Assembly (NCBI GenBank): GCA_017656295.1
Contig: JACDOC010000005.1
Location: 84,849-148,848, forward strand
Direction: 5' to 3'
Origin: Bacillus sp. (in: firmicutes)
Lineage (GTDB): Bacteria; Bacillota; Bacilli; Bacillales; JACDOC01
Length of the DNA stretch: 64,000 bases
Shown in pieces: positions 26,309 through 37,855 of this stretch; position 1 is the stretch's first letter; every line of letters starts with the position of its first letter. Below the pieces are notes generated by a model that worked only from the letters and a program-made list of their open reading frames with translations, searched no databases and was not told where the DNA came from. The translations under genes were made by a program, and so were the position numbers.

Positions 26309-27358
26309 TTATTCTCCACCTTTACTTCCACTTAGTGGGAGTGTATCCCAGAAGGAAGTATCGGCGTGTTCAATCGAACCATCAGCAATTGCTTTAGCCG
26401 TTGCTTCCAGTGCAATCACCGCTTGTTTAATTAAGTAGCCGTTACTTTTTTGGCCTAATACGTATGACTCGTTATAATGATCAGCCATCCCCCTCATTTC
26501 AAACAACAACGTCGCAATTCCATATTCAGTTGCTAGACCATTACGGCTTATCGTATTGGCACTACCACCATTATATTTGGAAAGTGTTCCAAAGCCTCTT
26601 TTTTCAATTTCGTGGTATAAAACAGCACCAAGCTTTTTCGAACGTTCAACTACTTCGGGATCAACCTCTTCATTCGTCGGATAAAGAATTGAGCCTGATA
26701 CTAGCTCATCACTGTCACCTAGTGTCGTCTGTGTTCCTTGATGATGAAGATCAATCATATAATCAATCTTATATTTTTGAAGTACATTTTCATGTAACGC
26801 TTTTGTCTCAGGCTGTTCTCGGTCAACATGGTCACGATTTAAATCAACACCGTTGGCATTATATCGGGTATGCGTACCGGCAACATAATTGTCTAAAGAG
26901 AAATTAACATCCCCCTCAGCTCCATCTACATTTAATCGCGGTGCTACTAAAATGTTCACATTGTCTAAAATTTCTTTTACCTGCTTACTATTCGATGTTA
27001 AGTGTTGTATAAATTTTAAGGCCCCTTCAGTAGTCAGTGTTTCATTTCCATGTTGTTGCGTTAAATATAAAATCGTTGGATTGTTTTCATTGTTACCGAA
27101 TTTAGCAAGATACAAATCGCGACCTTTCACAGATTGTCCATAAACTTCAAGTGTAAGCGCATCCGATTGACTGTCTAACCTTTTTAAAAACTTCACCATT
27201 TCCTCATATGAATGCAATCGTTCATTTTTAATGGTTTCATTTCCGTTGTAGTTTGGTCCTTCGCCAACAGCTCCTACAGAATGAGTAGCGACTCCAAATG
27301 TTAACCCAGTACTTAAAAGAGCACCTGATAATGCAATATGTAAGGCTTTTTTATTCAA
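26309..27358 (-). CDS. Secreted M14-family zinc carboxypeptidase
   Basis: About 349 residues from TTG 27358: ATGGAGGTG is eight bases before it, and the protein then begins with a proper signal peptide (NKKALHIALSGALLSTGL, ending near VGA). The M14 zinc site is complete: QHGNE (His-x-x-Glu), the substrate-binding NxDG and DLNRDH, and the third ligand in MIDLHHQG. The catalytic Glu lies in TLLFEMRG near the C-terminus. It should remove C-terminal or gamma-linked residues from peptides outside the cell; cell-wall or dietary peptides are both possible. It is transcribed alone, ending in a strong terminator. Confidence 0.87.
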   Translation of the reverse strand: MNKKALHIALSGALLSTGLTFGVATHSVGAVGEGPNYNGNETIKNERLHSYEEMVKFLKRLDSQSDALTLEVYGQSVKGRDLYLAKFGNNENNPTILYLTQQHGNETLTTEGALKFIQHLTSNSKQVKEILDNVNILVAPRLNVDGAEGDVNFSLDNYVAGTHTRYNANGVDLNRDHVDREQPETKALHENVLQKYKIDYMIDLHHQGTQTTLGDSDELVSGSILYPTNEEVDPEVVERSKKLGAVLYHEIEKRGFGTLSKYNGGSANTISRNGLATEYGIATLLFEMRGMADHYNESYVLGQKSNGYLIKQAVIALEATAKAIADGSIEHADTSFWDTLPLSGSKGGE

Positions 27359-27557
27359 GATGAATGCACCTCCATTGAATATTTTTGACACCTTTAACTA
27401 TTCAATGGGGAAAAATTAAAACCTTTTCATTTTCAAAAAACAGGCAAAAAGTACGAAAAGTGGGAATTTTTTACCGAACTTCTAAGAATCTAATTTACCA
27501 TAAAAATCCAACATCATTATTAAAGATAACTGGTCCTTTAGTGCAATAAGAAAAAAA

Positions 27558-27594
27558 GCCACCAATGATGGCAGCTGGATCTTCAATTGGTGGC
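27558..27594 (-). terminator. Terminator of the cupin gene
   Basis: GCCACCAAT / ATTGGTGGC stem followed by TTTTTTTC on the minus strand, about 100 bases past the stop codon. Confidence 0.8.
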
Positions 27595-27695
27595 GTCCGT
27601 TAATTGAATAACAAACTTATAAAAAATTACAAAATAGTTCTCTAATTTTGTAAGAGCAATTCTAATAGTATATTTTTGAAACCACGTTCTTCTTT

Positions 27696-28238
27696 TTATT
27701 CTTCAGCTGCCATGGCATCGGCTTTTGTTACATGTACAGTACCACGTGGATGTTCTGGAGGTGCATAGATTGAGTAAAGTTTTAGCGGGATATTACCTGT
27801 ATTGGTTACATTGTGCCATGTTCCAGCAGGTATCATAATAGCAGAGTCATCATACACTTTTCTTTCAAAGTTTAAATGATCTTTACTCTTGCCCATTTGA
27901 ACAATCCCTTGACCTTGTTCAATACGTAAGAATTGATCAACGTGAGGGTGAATTTCCAAACCGATATCTTCGCCAACATTGAGACTCATCAATGTAACTT
28001 GCAAATGATTTCCTGTCCATAAAGCGGTACGATACGTATTGTTTTGCTTCGTAGCCTCATTGATATTAACTACAAACGGTTCTGGTCCATAATCTTTTAA
28101 CTTAATTTTATCTTTTCCCTTTGACGATTGTATCCCTATCTCATTAGGAATCGTCCAGTATACAGGATGTCTTCCATAGTTATACATAGGTACGGTAACA
28201 TAATAAGGATATGGATACATATAAGGAACATAGTACAT
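27696..28238 (-). CDS. Cupin-domain protein with aromatic N-terminus
   Basis: 181 residues from ATG 28238, which lies ten bases after GAAGGG; two start codons further upstream leave no room for the ribosome site. The first 30 residues are Tyr/Pro/Met-rich (MYYVPYMYPYPYYVTVPMY). A single cupin fold follows: IGLEIHPHVDQFLRIEQGQG carries the His-x-His and the spaced Glu of motif 1, and PAGTWHNVTNTGNIPLKLYS is motif 2, so a metal site is likely. Such short cupins in Bacillus are sometimes found in spores or linked to oxidative stress; the substrate is unknown. Confidence 0.78.
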   Translation of the reverse strand: MYYVPYMYPYPYYVTVPMYNYGRHPVYWTIPNEIGIQSSKGKDKIKLKDYGPEPFVVNINEATKQNNTYRTALWTGNHLQVTLMSLNVGEDIGLEIHPHVDQFLRIEQGQGIVQMGKSKDHLNFERKVYDDSAIMIPAGTWHNVTNTGNIPLKLYSIYAPPEHPRGTVHVTKADAMAAEE

Positions 28239-28442
28239 GTTTCTCATTCCCTTCACAGATTTATTAAATTATCCTATGTACTATGTTTAGGGAATGTACT
28301 TATTTAAAGAAATCGTTGTTAGCCTAAAACAAACAGCCCTTTAATGGAACAAGAAAAGATGGAGTTTTTTGAACAATATTTTTTGTGAATTTTTAGTAAA
28401 AAAACATGCACCCTCTTCTGTTCAAAGAGAGCGTACGTTCCA

Positions 28443-29600
28443 TTACTTCAAGCAGCACTTTTTATATTTTTTTCCGCTTCCACACGGACAAGGATCGTTA
28501 CGTCCGACTTTTTCAGTATTTCGAAAAGGCATGTTCAATAATAAATCTCCCTGATTTTTTTGAAAACGCAACTCATTTTCTAATGCTACTCGTTTCCAAT
28601 GTTCCATAAGAGGGTGATGCTTGTCCATTACTTTAAACCACCCATAAAGTAATTCTTCTACTTCAATGAGAAATGAACGATAGTCGTGATGAATATAATC
28701 TTCTATTTCCGGCATTGCCTCATCCGTAAGCTGATGACAAAGGGCTTCAATCACTAACGCTTTCGTTTCTTCATCTTCCTGTTCCCAATACACTTTTCGT
28801 AATACATCCACTGCCAAAGGAGTTTTTGTATTACCTAATATAGAAATTGCAAATATTTCCGATTCTTGTTTCATCGCGTATGGGGCCACTGCTCGAACCA
28901 CATCATCCGATTCGAAGACCGTTAACGCATCAGAAACTTCCTCCAACAAGATGTCTTCATCGCGCACCAACAAGCTTGCCAATACCGGAATGTATTTTTC
29001 TAACCGAAGTAAGCCAATGGCATACACCATCAAGATTCCGTTATCAGAAAACCATTCATTATTTAACTCTTCGTGTAAAACCATATCGATTTCTTTTTCA
29101 TGGATCCATTCTTTTTGGACGAGGGTTTTTATGAGCAGTTTCGCCTTTGAGTATAGCTTTTGGTTAAACCTTTCTTCATTATTCAACTGTCCTAAAACGG
29201 CTCCATATTCTTCCCACACTTCTTCTTCACTGCCATTTGCAAGCAGGCGATAAAACTCGATTGTTTCTTTTGTAAGAATATTTCCTAGTTCGTCTTGATA
29301 TTTTACGACAACCTCAGGAGGTAATTGCTTAATAAGTTCGAGGTACAAATGTGTGTTTACTTTATCGGTTTTATTGATTCCATCAATTAATAGCTTTGCA
29401 GCTTCATCATTGAGCGGATGGTTTCTAATATCTATTAATACATACAATTCCTTTTCTTTATGATGGATCGCTTCATTAATAAGTTGAGTCGTCCATTCAG
29501 CTGGCACTTCCGGATATTCTTGTAATGCGTACAACACGAATTTTTGAACAAATAAATCATTACTCGTTAAATGGGGTTGAATTTTTTGTAAAAAGTTCAA
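28443..29600 (-). CDS. HEAT-like repeat protein with C-terminal SEC-C zinc motif
   Basis: About 385 residues from TTG 29600, placed by AAGGAAG seven bases before it; the 15 residues further upstream are not protein-like. The body is a run of helical pairs resembling HEAT repeats ([59 protein letters not shown]). The extreme C-terminus is a textbook SEC-C motif, [18 protein letters not shown], which binds one zinc through three Cys plus a further ligand. SEC-C modules link proteins to SecB, ribosomes or nucleic acid in different families; no specific role can be given here. Confidence 0.78.
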   Translation of the reverse strand: MNFLQKIQPHLTSNDLFVQKFVLYALQEYPEVPAEWTTQLINEAIHHKEKELYVLIDIRNHPLNDEAAKLLIDGINKTDKVNTHLYLELIKQLPPEVVVKYQDELGNILTKETIEFYRLLANGSEEEVWEEYGAVLGQLNNEERFNQKLYSKAKLLIKTLVQKEWIHEKEIDMVLHEELNNEWFSDNGILMVYAIGLLRLEKYIPVLASLLVRDEDILLEEVSDALTVFESDDVVRAVAPYAMKQESEIFAISILGNTKTPLAVDVLRKVYWEQEDEETKALVIEALCHQLTDEAMPEIEDYIHHDYRSFLIEVEELLYGWFKVMDKHHPLMEHWKRVALENELRFQKNQGDLLLNMPFRNTEKVGRNDPCPCGSGKKYKKCCLK

Positions 29601-29763
29601 AAAGATCTTCCTTTCACTTGTTTTCGTTCGATTTATTTCTATCATAGCTAAAAATATACATTTATGCGATTGATTTTAAAATGGTTTCAAATGATTGCCC
29701 TTAAACAGGTGACAATTCATACAAGATTTTTCAAAATATAGAAAACAAGAAAGGGAGACAAAT

Positions 29764-30231
29764 ATGAAGATCTACGAAACGAAGGATGCCCATTTAATAG
29801 CTCGCCTCAATAAGCCCGTGCACGACTTGCATGTCACCAGAGCACCAGAAGTATTTAAGCCATATGACGAAACAGCGATGACCGCTTTTTTCGAAGAAAT
29901 CATTCAAATTGAGAATCATTTGTTCTATGTCGTGGAAAATGAAGACGGACACTCAGCTGGCTACATCTGGGTAGAAATGAAACAATCAAAAGAAACTCCG
30001 TTTAAATATGCTTCATCAACTCTCTTTGTTCACCAACTGAGCGTCAATGAAAATGAGCGAGGGAAAGGATATGGACGAGCCTTATTAAAACATGCAGAAC
30101 ATATAGCCAAGTCTCATCAAATATCGTCCATTCAACTCGATTATTGGGAATTTAACGTGGAAGCGAACAATTTTTATAAAAAACAAGGCTTTGAACCTAC
30201 ACGCCAACATGTCATCAAGCATATTTCATAA
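29764..30231 (+). CDS. GNAT-family N-acetyltransferase
   Basis: 155 residues; AAAGGGAGA precedes the ATG. Acetyl-CoA loop NERGKGYGRALLKHAEHIA (motif A, about residues 99-117), followed by the beta-5/alpha-4 segment QLDYWEFNVEANNFYKKQGF typical of the fold. The substrate (an amine of a small molecule or protein) cannot be inferred. The stop codon TAA lies inside the first unit of tandem array 2, so the array abuts the gene directly and no separate terminator precedes it. Confidence 0.85.
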   Translation: MKIYETKDAHLIARLNKPVHDLHVTRAPEVFKPYDETAMTAFFEEIIQIENHLFYVVENEDGHSAGYIWVEMKQSKETPFKYASSTLFVHQLSVNENERGKGYGRALLKHAEHIAKSHQISSIQLDYWEFNVEANNFYKKQGFEPTRQHVIKHIS

Positions 30232-31012
30232 GAAAAAAATTCTTTAAGAGCAAATTTATCGGTTATGGGAAAATTTTTTTGATTTATGAGAAAAAATCGG
30301 AAGTTTATGGGAAAACACCGTAAATTTATGAGAAAAAATTTTAAATTTATGGGCAAAAATTCACATTCATGAGAAAAACATCTGCTTTATAGAAAAAACT
30401 GCAGGTTTATGGGATTCATGCAAAAATTGCAGGTTTATGAGAAAAGTTCAGTGTTATGAGAAATACTTTTGTTTTATGAGAAACAATTCCCGATTTATGA
30501 GAAAAAACTTCAAATTTATGAGAAACATTCCCGATTTATGAGAAAAAACTTCAAATTTATGAGAAACATTCCCGATTTATGAGAAAAAACTTCAAATTTA
30601 TGAGAAACATTCCCGATTTATGAGCAAAAACTTCAAATTTATGAGAAAAAATTATTTATTTATGGGAAAAAAATAAATTTCTATGAGAAAAAATATCAGT
30701 TCATGGGAAAAAACGCAATTTTATAAGAAAAAAAATTTCCCGTTTATAGGTTCAGATACATGAAAAAACTTCTCTTTATGCGAAAACTGCTGCTTTATGA
30801 GAAAAATTCAAGCTTATGGGAATTACTCCTGATTATGAGAAACAATTCCCGATTTATGATCAAAAACTTCAGATTTATGAGAAATAATTATTCGTTTATG
30901 GGAAAAAATTTAATTTTTATGAGAAAACCTATTAGTTTATGAGAAAATCTATTAGATTATGAGAAAACCTATTAGTTTATGAGAAACCTATTCGTTTTTA
31001 GAAAAATACTTC
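30224..31012 (+). repeat. Tandem array 2 of the TTATGAG/A-tract family
   Basis: About 37 units averaging 21 bases with the core TTTATGAGAAAAA. It includes a near-exact higher-order block of about 41 bases (ATTTATGAGAAACATTCCCG alternating with a TTCAA-type unit), repeated four times at about 30480-30640. It lies between the convergent acetyltransferase and oligopeptidase genes and ends at a bidirectional hairpin (31020). Short frames of the MRKN type inside it are by-products of the repeat. Confidence 0.95.
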
Positions 31013-31019
31013 TATAAAA

Positions 31020-31054
31020 AAATGCTAGTTCCCGTATGCGTAGAACTAGCATTT
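31020..31054. terminator. Bidirectional terminator, oligopeptidase gene and array 2
   Basis: Perfect 12-bp stem AAATGCTAGTTC / GAACTAGCATTT, with a T-run on the minus side and TTTCGTTTT on the plus side. Confidence 0.85.
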
Positions 31055-31067
31055 CGTTTTATATCGA

Positions 31068-32852
31068 TTAAATCATGTCTTCTGTTAATTCAAGAAACTC
31101 TTCGACCTCTTGGGCAATTAGCTTTAATCCATGTTCCCAGAAATCTTTCTGCGTTAAATCTACTTGTAAATGTTTGTAAGCTAGATCTTCCACTTGCATG
31201 GAACCCGTATCTTTTAATAATGCAATGTATTTGTCTTCAAAGGCGGTTCCCTCTTCTAATGCTCTTGCATAAATCCCGAGTGAAAATAAGTACCCAAACG
31301 TATATGGGAAGTTGTAGAACGGAACCCCCGTAATATGGAAGTGTAGTTTGGAAGCCCAAAAGTATGGATAATATTCGGCCAAAGCTCCACTATAGGCTTG
31401 CTGTTGGGCTTGGTACATCAGTTCATTTAAGCGTTCGGTTGAGACCCATCCTTTTTTCCGCTCCTCATAAAAGGCGGTTTCAAATAGAAACCGGGCATGG
31501 ATGTTCATGAGAAGCGCCACACTTCGTTGCAATTTATCTTCAAGTAGAGCTACTTTTTCTTCTTTTGTACGAGCTTCACGAACGGATGCATCGGCCACGA
31601 TCATTTCAGCAAACGTAGAGGCTGTTTCAGCGACATTCATCGCATAAAAGCTATTTAACGGATGAACGCCCTTCATGGCATATTGGTGGAACGCATGACC
31701 TAATTCATGCGCCAATGTCGCAATGTTCCCTGGAGTCCCTGAATACGTCATGAAAATGCGAGACTGCCCGCTTTCAGGAAAACTTGTACAAAATCCACCC
31801 GGTCTTTTTCCTGGACGGTCTTCGGCTTCAATCCACCGGTCCAAAAATGCATGTTCCGTAAAGTTTTGTAACTTTTTACCAAACTTACCGAAATGCCTAA
31901 TAATAAATTCCGCCCCTTCTTGGTAAGACACCTTACCGCTTACCTTACCGACCGGTGCGTCTAAATCGTACCAAGCCACTTGGTCGATACCAAGTAACTC
32001 CGCTTTTCTTTGTAAATATCTCACAAGTGGTGCTTTATATTGTTCAATTTGTTTCCACATCATGTCTAGCGTTTCTTTTTCCATGCGGTTCAGATCAAGT
32101 GGTTCTTTTAAGACATCCTCCCAACCACGCTTTTTGTAAACAGCTAGTCGATAACCTCCAAGGTGGTTCAATGTTCTCGTGAACAGGTCGGCTTGATTTC
32201 CCCACGCTTTTTCCCATTCTTCGGCTACCTGTTTTCGTACCGTTCGGTCGGGATGAGAAAATTTATTAGACGCTTGGCCGACCGAAAGCTGTTCCACTTT
32301 TCCGTTTTCTTCAAACGGAATCGTCATTTTTGCGACGATATCGGCGTACATTTCTCCCCAACTATGATAGCCGTCGACCGATAAGGACTGAATTAACGTT
32401 TCTTCTTCCAGTGAAAGCTTTTCTTTGGCGCGTCTTCTTCTTTCATTTATTACAAACGATAGTTCCTTTAATTCTTCCCATTGAAGCCCTAGTTCCCATT
32501 CAGAATCATGAATCGAAACCAGTTTTTGATCCACGAGAGTTAAAATGTTATTCAATTCAGCATAAAGGGAAGTAACCGTATTTCCGAGCTGGCTTGCTTT
32601 TTTATCGGCTGTATTTTGTGCCTTTAAACAGTTCACAAATGCACTAGCCTCGCGTATCTTTGCTGCTACCGTTTTATACTCGTCTAATAGACTCGGCAAT
32701 TGTTCCATTCCGTGACATTGCTCCGCATGGACGCGAAAACGATTCATCAGAGATTCCAGTTCCTTTAAATACTGCTTAAATTCTTCGGAATCACTTCCAC
32801 CTAAAAAAAAGACGTCTAAATCCCATGTTTCTACATATTGATTTATTTTCAT
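31068..32852 (-). CDS. M3-family oligoendopeptidase (PepF-like)
   Basis: 594 residues, the usual length for the family. The zinc motif HELGHAFHQYA (HExxH) lies near residue 390, and the third ligand Glu is in NVAETASTFAEM about 25 residues on. The N-terminal helical domain (WDLDVFFLGGSDSEEFKQYL) is typical. It should cleave short peptides in the cytoplasm. PepF/oligoendopeptidase F is the best name, but M3 subgroups are hard to separate by eye. It is transcribed alone, between the array 2 hairpin and glpD. Confidence 0.9.
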   Translation of the reverse strand: MKINQYVETWDLDVFFLGGSDSEEFKQYLKELESLMNRFRVHAEQCHGMEQLPSLLDEYKTVAAKIREASAFVNCLKAQNTADKKASQLGNTVTSLYAELNNILTLVDQKLVSIHDSEWELGLQWEELKELSFVINERRRRAKEKLSLEEETLIQSLSVDGYHSWGEMYADIVAKMTIPFEENGKVEQLSVGQASNKFSHPDRTVRKQVAEEWEKAWGNQADLFTRTLNHLGGYRLAVYKKRGWEDVLKEPLDLNRMEKETLDMMWKQIEQYKAPLVRYLQRKAELLGIDQVAWYDLDAPVGKVSGKVSYQEGAEFIIRHFGKFGKKLQNFTEHAFLDRWIEAEDRPGKRPGGFCTSFPESGQSRIFMTYSGTPGNIATLAHELGHAFHQYAMKGVHPLNSFYAMNVAETASTFAEMIVADASVREARTKEEKVALLEDKLQRSVALLMNIHARFLFETAFYEERKKGWVSTERLNELMYQAQQQAYSGALAEYYPYFWASKLHFHITGVPFYNFPYTFGYLFSLGIYARALEEGTAFEDKYIALLKDTGSMQVEDLAYKHLQVDLTQKDFWEHGLKLIAQEVEEFLELTEDMI

Positions 32853-32942
32853 CCGTCTCCCCCAATTACTTTTATTTTATAGCCTATTTAAATATTACCA
32901 TAATTTTCTTGAAGATTCGATCTATTCTAAAATTAAAAAGTA

Positions 32943-32965
32943 GACGCTGGAAGTGTTCCAGCGTC
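32943..32965 (-). terminator. Terminator of glpD
   Basis: Perfect 10-bp stem GACGCTGGAA / TTCCAGCGTC followed by TACTTTTT on the minus strand, just past the glpD stop. Confidence 0.9.
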
Positions 32966-32970
32966 GTCCA

Positions 32971-34623
32971 TTAACGATTAACCTTTGTTTTTTGCAAATC
33001 AACTGGGATAACGGCATCGGTCAGTTCTTGTTCTAGTTCGTCCGTGTACGTTTGTTTTTCATCTTGTGTCCAACCAAAATAAGCATCCATTTCATCGATG
33101 ACGGCTTGTTTCCATTGATGAACCCATTGGATATTGAAAAACAAAGCTCCGGTTCGGCGGATGAAAAAGTCGACCGGCTTGCAAACCATTTCTTCTTCTA
33201 AGGCGTACTTCAGTTGGGCATAGACCATAACTGGAAGGTTGCCTCCTTCATAAGACTGGGCGATACGGAACAGGTGGTCGACATTGGAACCGTACATTTT
33301 CGCTAATTGCTTTCCTTCTTCTTCCGTGAGTCCATAACGAATCGCTTCTTTTCCTTTTTGTTCGATAAAATGCGGGAGGTTTTCCGAGCCCCCAACCTCT
33401 CCACCGGAAATCGGCAACCGCTTTGTCTGACATGGAGGAATCGGAGCACGTCCCTGTTGTTCTAATCGTTTAGCTACTATATCCACTACGGTTTCGGCCA
33501 TTTTCCGATAGCCCGTTAATTTTCCTCCGGCAATGGTGATTAAGCCGCTTTCTCCTTCCCAAATTTCGTCTTTACGGGAAATATCGGACGGGTCTTTTCC
33601 TTCTTCGTATATGAGCGGTCGTACGCCCGCCCAGCTCGATTCCACATCTTGTTCCGTTACGTTAACGGAAGGGAACATGTAGCGAATGGCGTTTAACACG
33701 TATGCTCGATCTTCCTCGAGCATTTTTGGATGGGCCGGGTTATTGTCATAAAACGTATCCGTTGTTCCGACGTACGTTTTTCCATCCCGTGGAATCGCAA
33801 ATATCATTCGTCCATCTGGTGTATCAAAATAAATCGCTTGCTTGAGCGGGAAGACCGATTGATCAATCACTAAATGAATCCCTTTTGTTAGACGGAGTTT
33901 TTTTCCATTTTTTGAATAGTCTTTGTTGCGAACGCGATCCACCCACGGTCCAGCGGCGTTGACAACGACATCCCCTTTAATCGCATACGTCTCGCCAGTT
34001 AACACGTCACGAACGTGAATCCCTTTCACTTGCTGGTTGACATAGATAAATTCTTCCGCTTTTGTATAATTGACACAAACTGCTCCTTTTTCCACCGCTT
34101 TTTTTATCACTTCAATCGTTAGGCGTGCGTCATCGGTTCGATATTCGACATAGTAGCCCCCGCCTTTGAGTCCTTCTTTTTTGAGCAGTGGTTCTTTTTG
34201 AATCGTTTCTTCTCGGGACAGCATTTTACGCCGTTCGGATTTTTTCACCCCTGCTAAATAATCGTAAACAAATAATCCAAGAGAGGTACTCCACTTACCG
34301 AACGTTCCCCCTTCATGAATCGGGAGCAGCATCCATTCTGGAGTGGTGACATGCGGGCCGTTTTCGTACACAATGGCACGTTCTTTTCCGACTTCAGCGA
34401 CCATTTTGACTTCGAATTGTTTTAAATAACGTAAGCCTCCGTGGACGAGCTTCGTCGAACGGCTGGACGTTCCGGCAGCAAAGTCCTGCATCTCTACAAG
34501 CGCCACTTTCATCCCCCGAGTAGCCGCATCTAATGCAATACCTGCTCCAGTGATCCCACCACCAATCACGATCAGGTCAAATCGTTCTTGTTGCAAACGC
34601 TCTTTGAATGGTTGTCGTTTCAT
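32971..34623 (-). CDS. glpD: Aerobic glycerol-3-phosphate dehydrogenase GlpD
   Basis: 550 residues. FAD-dependent, membrane-associated enzyme oxidising glycerol-3-phosphate to dihydroxyacetone phosphate and passing electrons to quinone. The FAD-binding GxGxxG is [19 protein letters not shown] (residues about 18-36), followed by [19 protein letters not shown], typical of Glp[11 protein letters not shown] and [16 protein letters not shown] are further FAD/substrate motifs. The C-terminal cap domain is complete. It is the last gene of the glp regulon here, preceded by a leader hairpin suited to GlpP antitermination. Confidence 0.96.
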   Translation of the reverse strand: MKRQPFKERLQQERFDLIVIGGGITGAGIALDAATRGMKVALVEMQDFAAGTSSRSTKLVHGGLRYLKQFEVKMVAEVGKERAIVYENGPHVTTPEWMLLPIHEGGTFGKWSTSLGLFVYDYLAGVKKSERRKMLSREETIQKEPLLKKEGLKGGGYYVEYRTDDARLTIEVIKKAVEKGAVCVNYTKAEEFIYVNQQVKGIHVRDVLTGETYAIKGDVVVNAAGPWVDRVRNKDYSKNGKKLRLTKGIHLVIDQSVFPLKQAIYFDTPDGRMIFAIPRDGKTYVGTTDTFYDNNPAHPKMLEEDRAYVLNAIRYMFPSVNVTEQDVESSWAGVRPLIYEEGKDPSDISRKDEIWEGESGLITIAGGKLTGYRKMAETVVDIVAKRLEQQGRAPIPPCQTKRLPISGGEVGGSENLPHFIEQKGKEAIRYGLTEEEGKQLAKMYGSNVDHLFRIAQSYEGGNLPVMVYAQLKYALEEEMVCKPVDFFIRRTGALFFNIQWVHQWKQAVIDEMDAYFGWTQDEKQTYTDELEQELTDAVIPVDLQKTKVNR

Positions 34624-34657
34624 GCTAGTTCCTCCTTTGTTTCGGAAAAAAGCAATA

Positions 34658-34705
34658 AGAGACCACCGTACATTATGACTACATCCATAATGTCGAATGG
34701 TCTCT
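34658..34705 (-). promoter_or_regulatory. glpD leader terminator, likely GlpP antitermination target
   Basis: AGAGACCA / TGGTCTCT arms enclose an inner ACATTATG / CATAATGT stem and are followed by TTATTGCTTTTTTC on the minus strand. It stands between glpK and the glpD ribosome site. In Bacillus subtilis GlpP with glycerol-3-phosphate lets transcription pass a leader terminator at this position. Confidence 0.8.
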
Positions 34706-34778
34706 CTTCGTCTCTTACCGAACTATGAACTTGTTATTTTTATAATAACATATTTTTGTAGAAATGGAAACAACTTTC

Positions 34779-36275
<1,497 letters not shown>

Positions 36276-36286
36276 CTACTCCTTTC

Positions 36287-37111
36287 TTACACAGAGATTT
36301 GTTTTGAGTGTGTTGAAGCGCTTACTTTCTTATCCAATAAAGAGGCAAGCATTAATACCAATACGATGGTAACAAGCAACACCCAGAATGGTGTAACCAT
36401 TTTACCTAAAAAGATTGCTTTATAGAATAAACCTCCAAACGAACCACCTAACAATGGTCCAACCACTGGTACCCAAGCGTACCCCCAGTTCGAGCTTCCT
36501 TTTCCAGGGATCGGAAGCAAAAAGTGAGCAATGCGGGGACCTAAATCACGTGCCGGGTTAATCGCGTATCCAGTCGTTCCTCCAAGCGATAATCCGATGC
36601 TCACAATAAGGAATCCAACGATTAATGGGTTCAGACCTTCGGTAAATTCGTTAGCACCAATGGCTAAAATACTGACTACTAAAACAAATGTACCTATGAT
36701 TTCGCTTATTAAGTTGGAAAAATAATGTGGAATCGCTGGTCCTGTAGAAAATACTCCTAACTTCGCTCCTGGATCATCGGTCACTTTCCAATGCGGGAAG
36801 TAGTGTAAAAAGACGATACATGCACCTATAAATGCACCAATCATTTGCGCAAGAATATAGTTTGGTACGTCACTCCATGGAAAATCCCCAGTAAACGCTA
36901 AAGCTAAGGTCACCGCTGGGTTGATATGAGCGCCGCTGATTTGACCAACGGCATAGACAGCAACCGCTACCCCAAGTCCCCATCCAAACGTGATGACGAT
37001 CCATCCTGAATTATGCGCAAACGATTTTTTTAAACTAACTCCGGCACAAACACCTCCTCCTAAAATAATTAAAATAGCTGTTCCGACAATTTCTCCGAAA
37101 AATGCTGACAT
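36287..37111 (-). CDS. glpF: Glycerol uptake facilitator GlpF
   Basis: 274 residues from ATG 37111, set by AAGGAGGTCACTAAC in front; 14 codons of open frame upstream overlap the leader hairpin and are not coding. An aquaglyceroporin with the two NPA boxes GAHINPAVTLALAF and GYAINPARDLGPR, the second with the Asp that marks glycerol channels. Six membrane helices and two half-helices are recognisable. It admits glycerol to the glycerol kinase encoded next to it. The leader hairpin at 37147 and cre site at 37237 indicate GlpP and CcpA control. Confidence 0.95.
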   Translation of the reverse strand: MSAFFGEIVGTAILIILGGGVCAGVSLKKSFAHNSGWIVITFGWGLGVAVAVYAVGQISGAHINPAVTLALAFTGDFPWSDVPNYILAQMIGAFIGACIVFLHYFPHWKVTDDPGAKLGVFSTGPAIPHYFSNLISEIIGTFVLVVSILAIGANEFTEGLNPLIVGFLIVSIGLSLGGTTGYAINPARDLGPRIAHFLLPIPGKGSSNWGYAWVPVVGPLLGGSFGGLFYKAIFLGKMVTPFWVLLVTIVLVLMLASLLDKKVSASTHSKQISV

Positions 37112-37146
37112 GTTAGTGACCTCCTTTTTTACTTTGATTAAAAAAA

Positions 37147-37188
37147 GAGACACACGTATCCTACTCTACATAAGGAACTGTGTGTCTC
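37147..37188 (-). promoter_or_regulatory. glpF leader terminator, likely GlpP antitermination target
   Basis: GAGACACAC / GTGTGTCTC stem followed by TTTTTTTAATC on the minus strand, between the promoter and the glpF ribosome site. Confidence 0.8.
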
Positions 37189-37222
37189 CATTTCTCTAAC
37201 ACTATGTATTAACTTATCTATG

Positions 37223-37251
37223 ATGTTAGTAGATTTTGTAAGCGTTGTCAA
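37223..37251 (-). promoter_or_regulatory. glpFK promoter with overlapping cre site
   Basis: TTGACA (37251-37246) and TAACAT (37228-37223) with 17-base spacing on the minus strand. TGACAACGCTTACA (37250-37237) fits the cre consensus TGWNANCGNTNWCA at every fixed position and overlaps the -35 box, so CcpA should block the promoter when glucose is present. Confidence 0.8.
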
Positions 37252-37279
37252 TATACTTTCTCCAAAATTTTCAAATAAA

Positions 37280-37843
37280 TTAATAATTTGGTTCGAAGTG
37301 TTTCCATAAATCAACGTTGGATGTCGTGATTGCACAGGCCCCGGCTTGTAAAATGGCATCTACTTCTTCCACCGTTTCAATCAGCCCACCAGCAATAATA
37401 TCGATGCCGGTTTCTTGTTTTAGTTTTTGGACAACTTTCGGGACCACTCCAGGCAGGACTTCGATAAAGTGGGGTTCGGTTTTTTGGACGAGTTTAATGC
37501 TTTTTTCCATCGCTGAGGAGTCGATAATAAACGCACGTTGAATCGCGTAAACCCCCTTTTGTTTTGCTTTTATAATGACGTTTCCTTTCGTGGAAATGAT
37601 CCCATACGGCTTAATTTCTTGGCAAACATACTCGGTTGCATACTCGTCACTTTTAAGCCCATGGATCAAATCCATGTGTAAAAACATTTGTTTATTGGCT
37701 TGTTTGGCGTATTGAAACACGCTCTTTACCATTCCTACATGCATGTCCAAAAAGACGCCGTATGTATAGTTCGTCCGGAGAAGGAGGTCAAAATCCTTCA
37801 TCGACCGGACGGCGGGTAGTATTTGTTGATTAAATATTGGCAT
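37280..37843 (-). CDS. glpP: Glycerol uptake operon antiterminator GlpP
   Basis: 187 residues, normal length. GlpP is a TIM-barrel-like RNA-binding protein that senses glycerol-3-phosphate and lets polymerase read through leader terminators. Family segments: FNQQILPAVRSMKDFDLLL at the N-terminus, FLHMDLIHGLKSDEYATEYV, IEVLPGVVPKVV and IIAGGLIETVEEVDAIL with the phosphate-binding AITTSN near the end. Its two probable RNA targets are the hairpins at 37147 and 34658. It is 12 bases downstream of the HD-domain gene and may be co-transcribed with it. Confidence 0.95.
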   Translation of the reverse strand: MPIFNQQILPAVRSMKDFDLLLRTNYTYGVFLDMHVGMVKSVFQYAKQANKQMFLHMDLIHGLKSDEYATEYVCQEIKPYGIISTKGNVIIKAKQKGVYAIQRAFIIDSSAMEKSIKLVQKTEPHFIEVLPGVVPKVVQKLKQETGIDIIAGGLIETVEEVDAILQAGACAITTSNVDLWKHFEPNY

Positions 37844-37855
37844 TTCCTTACCTCC

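Noticed and set aside
30760..30942. A 60-residue frame of MRKN-type peptides in array 2
   Set aside because: TTATGAGAAAAAAT units spell Met-Arg-Lys-Asn by chance; units of varying length break the frame elsewhere.
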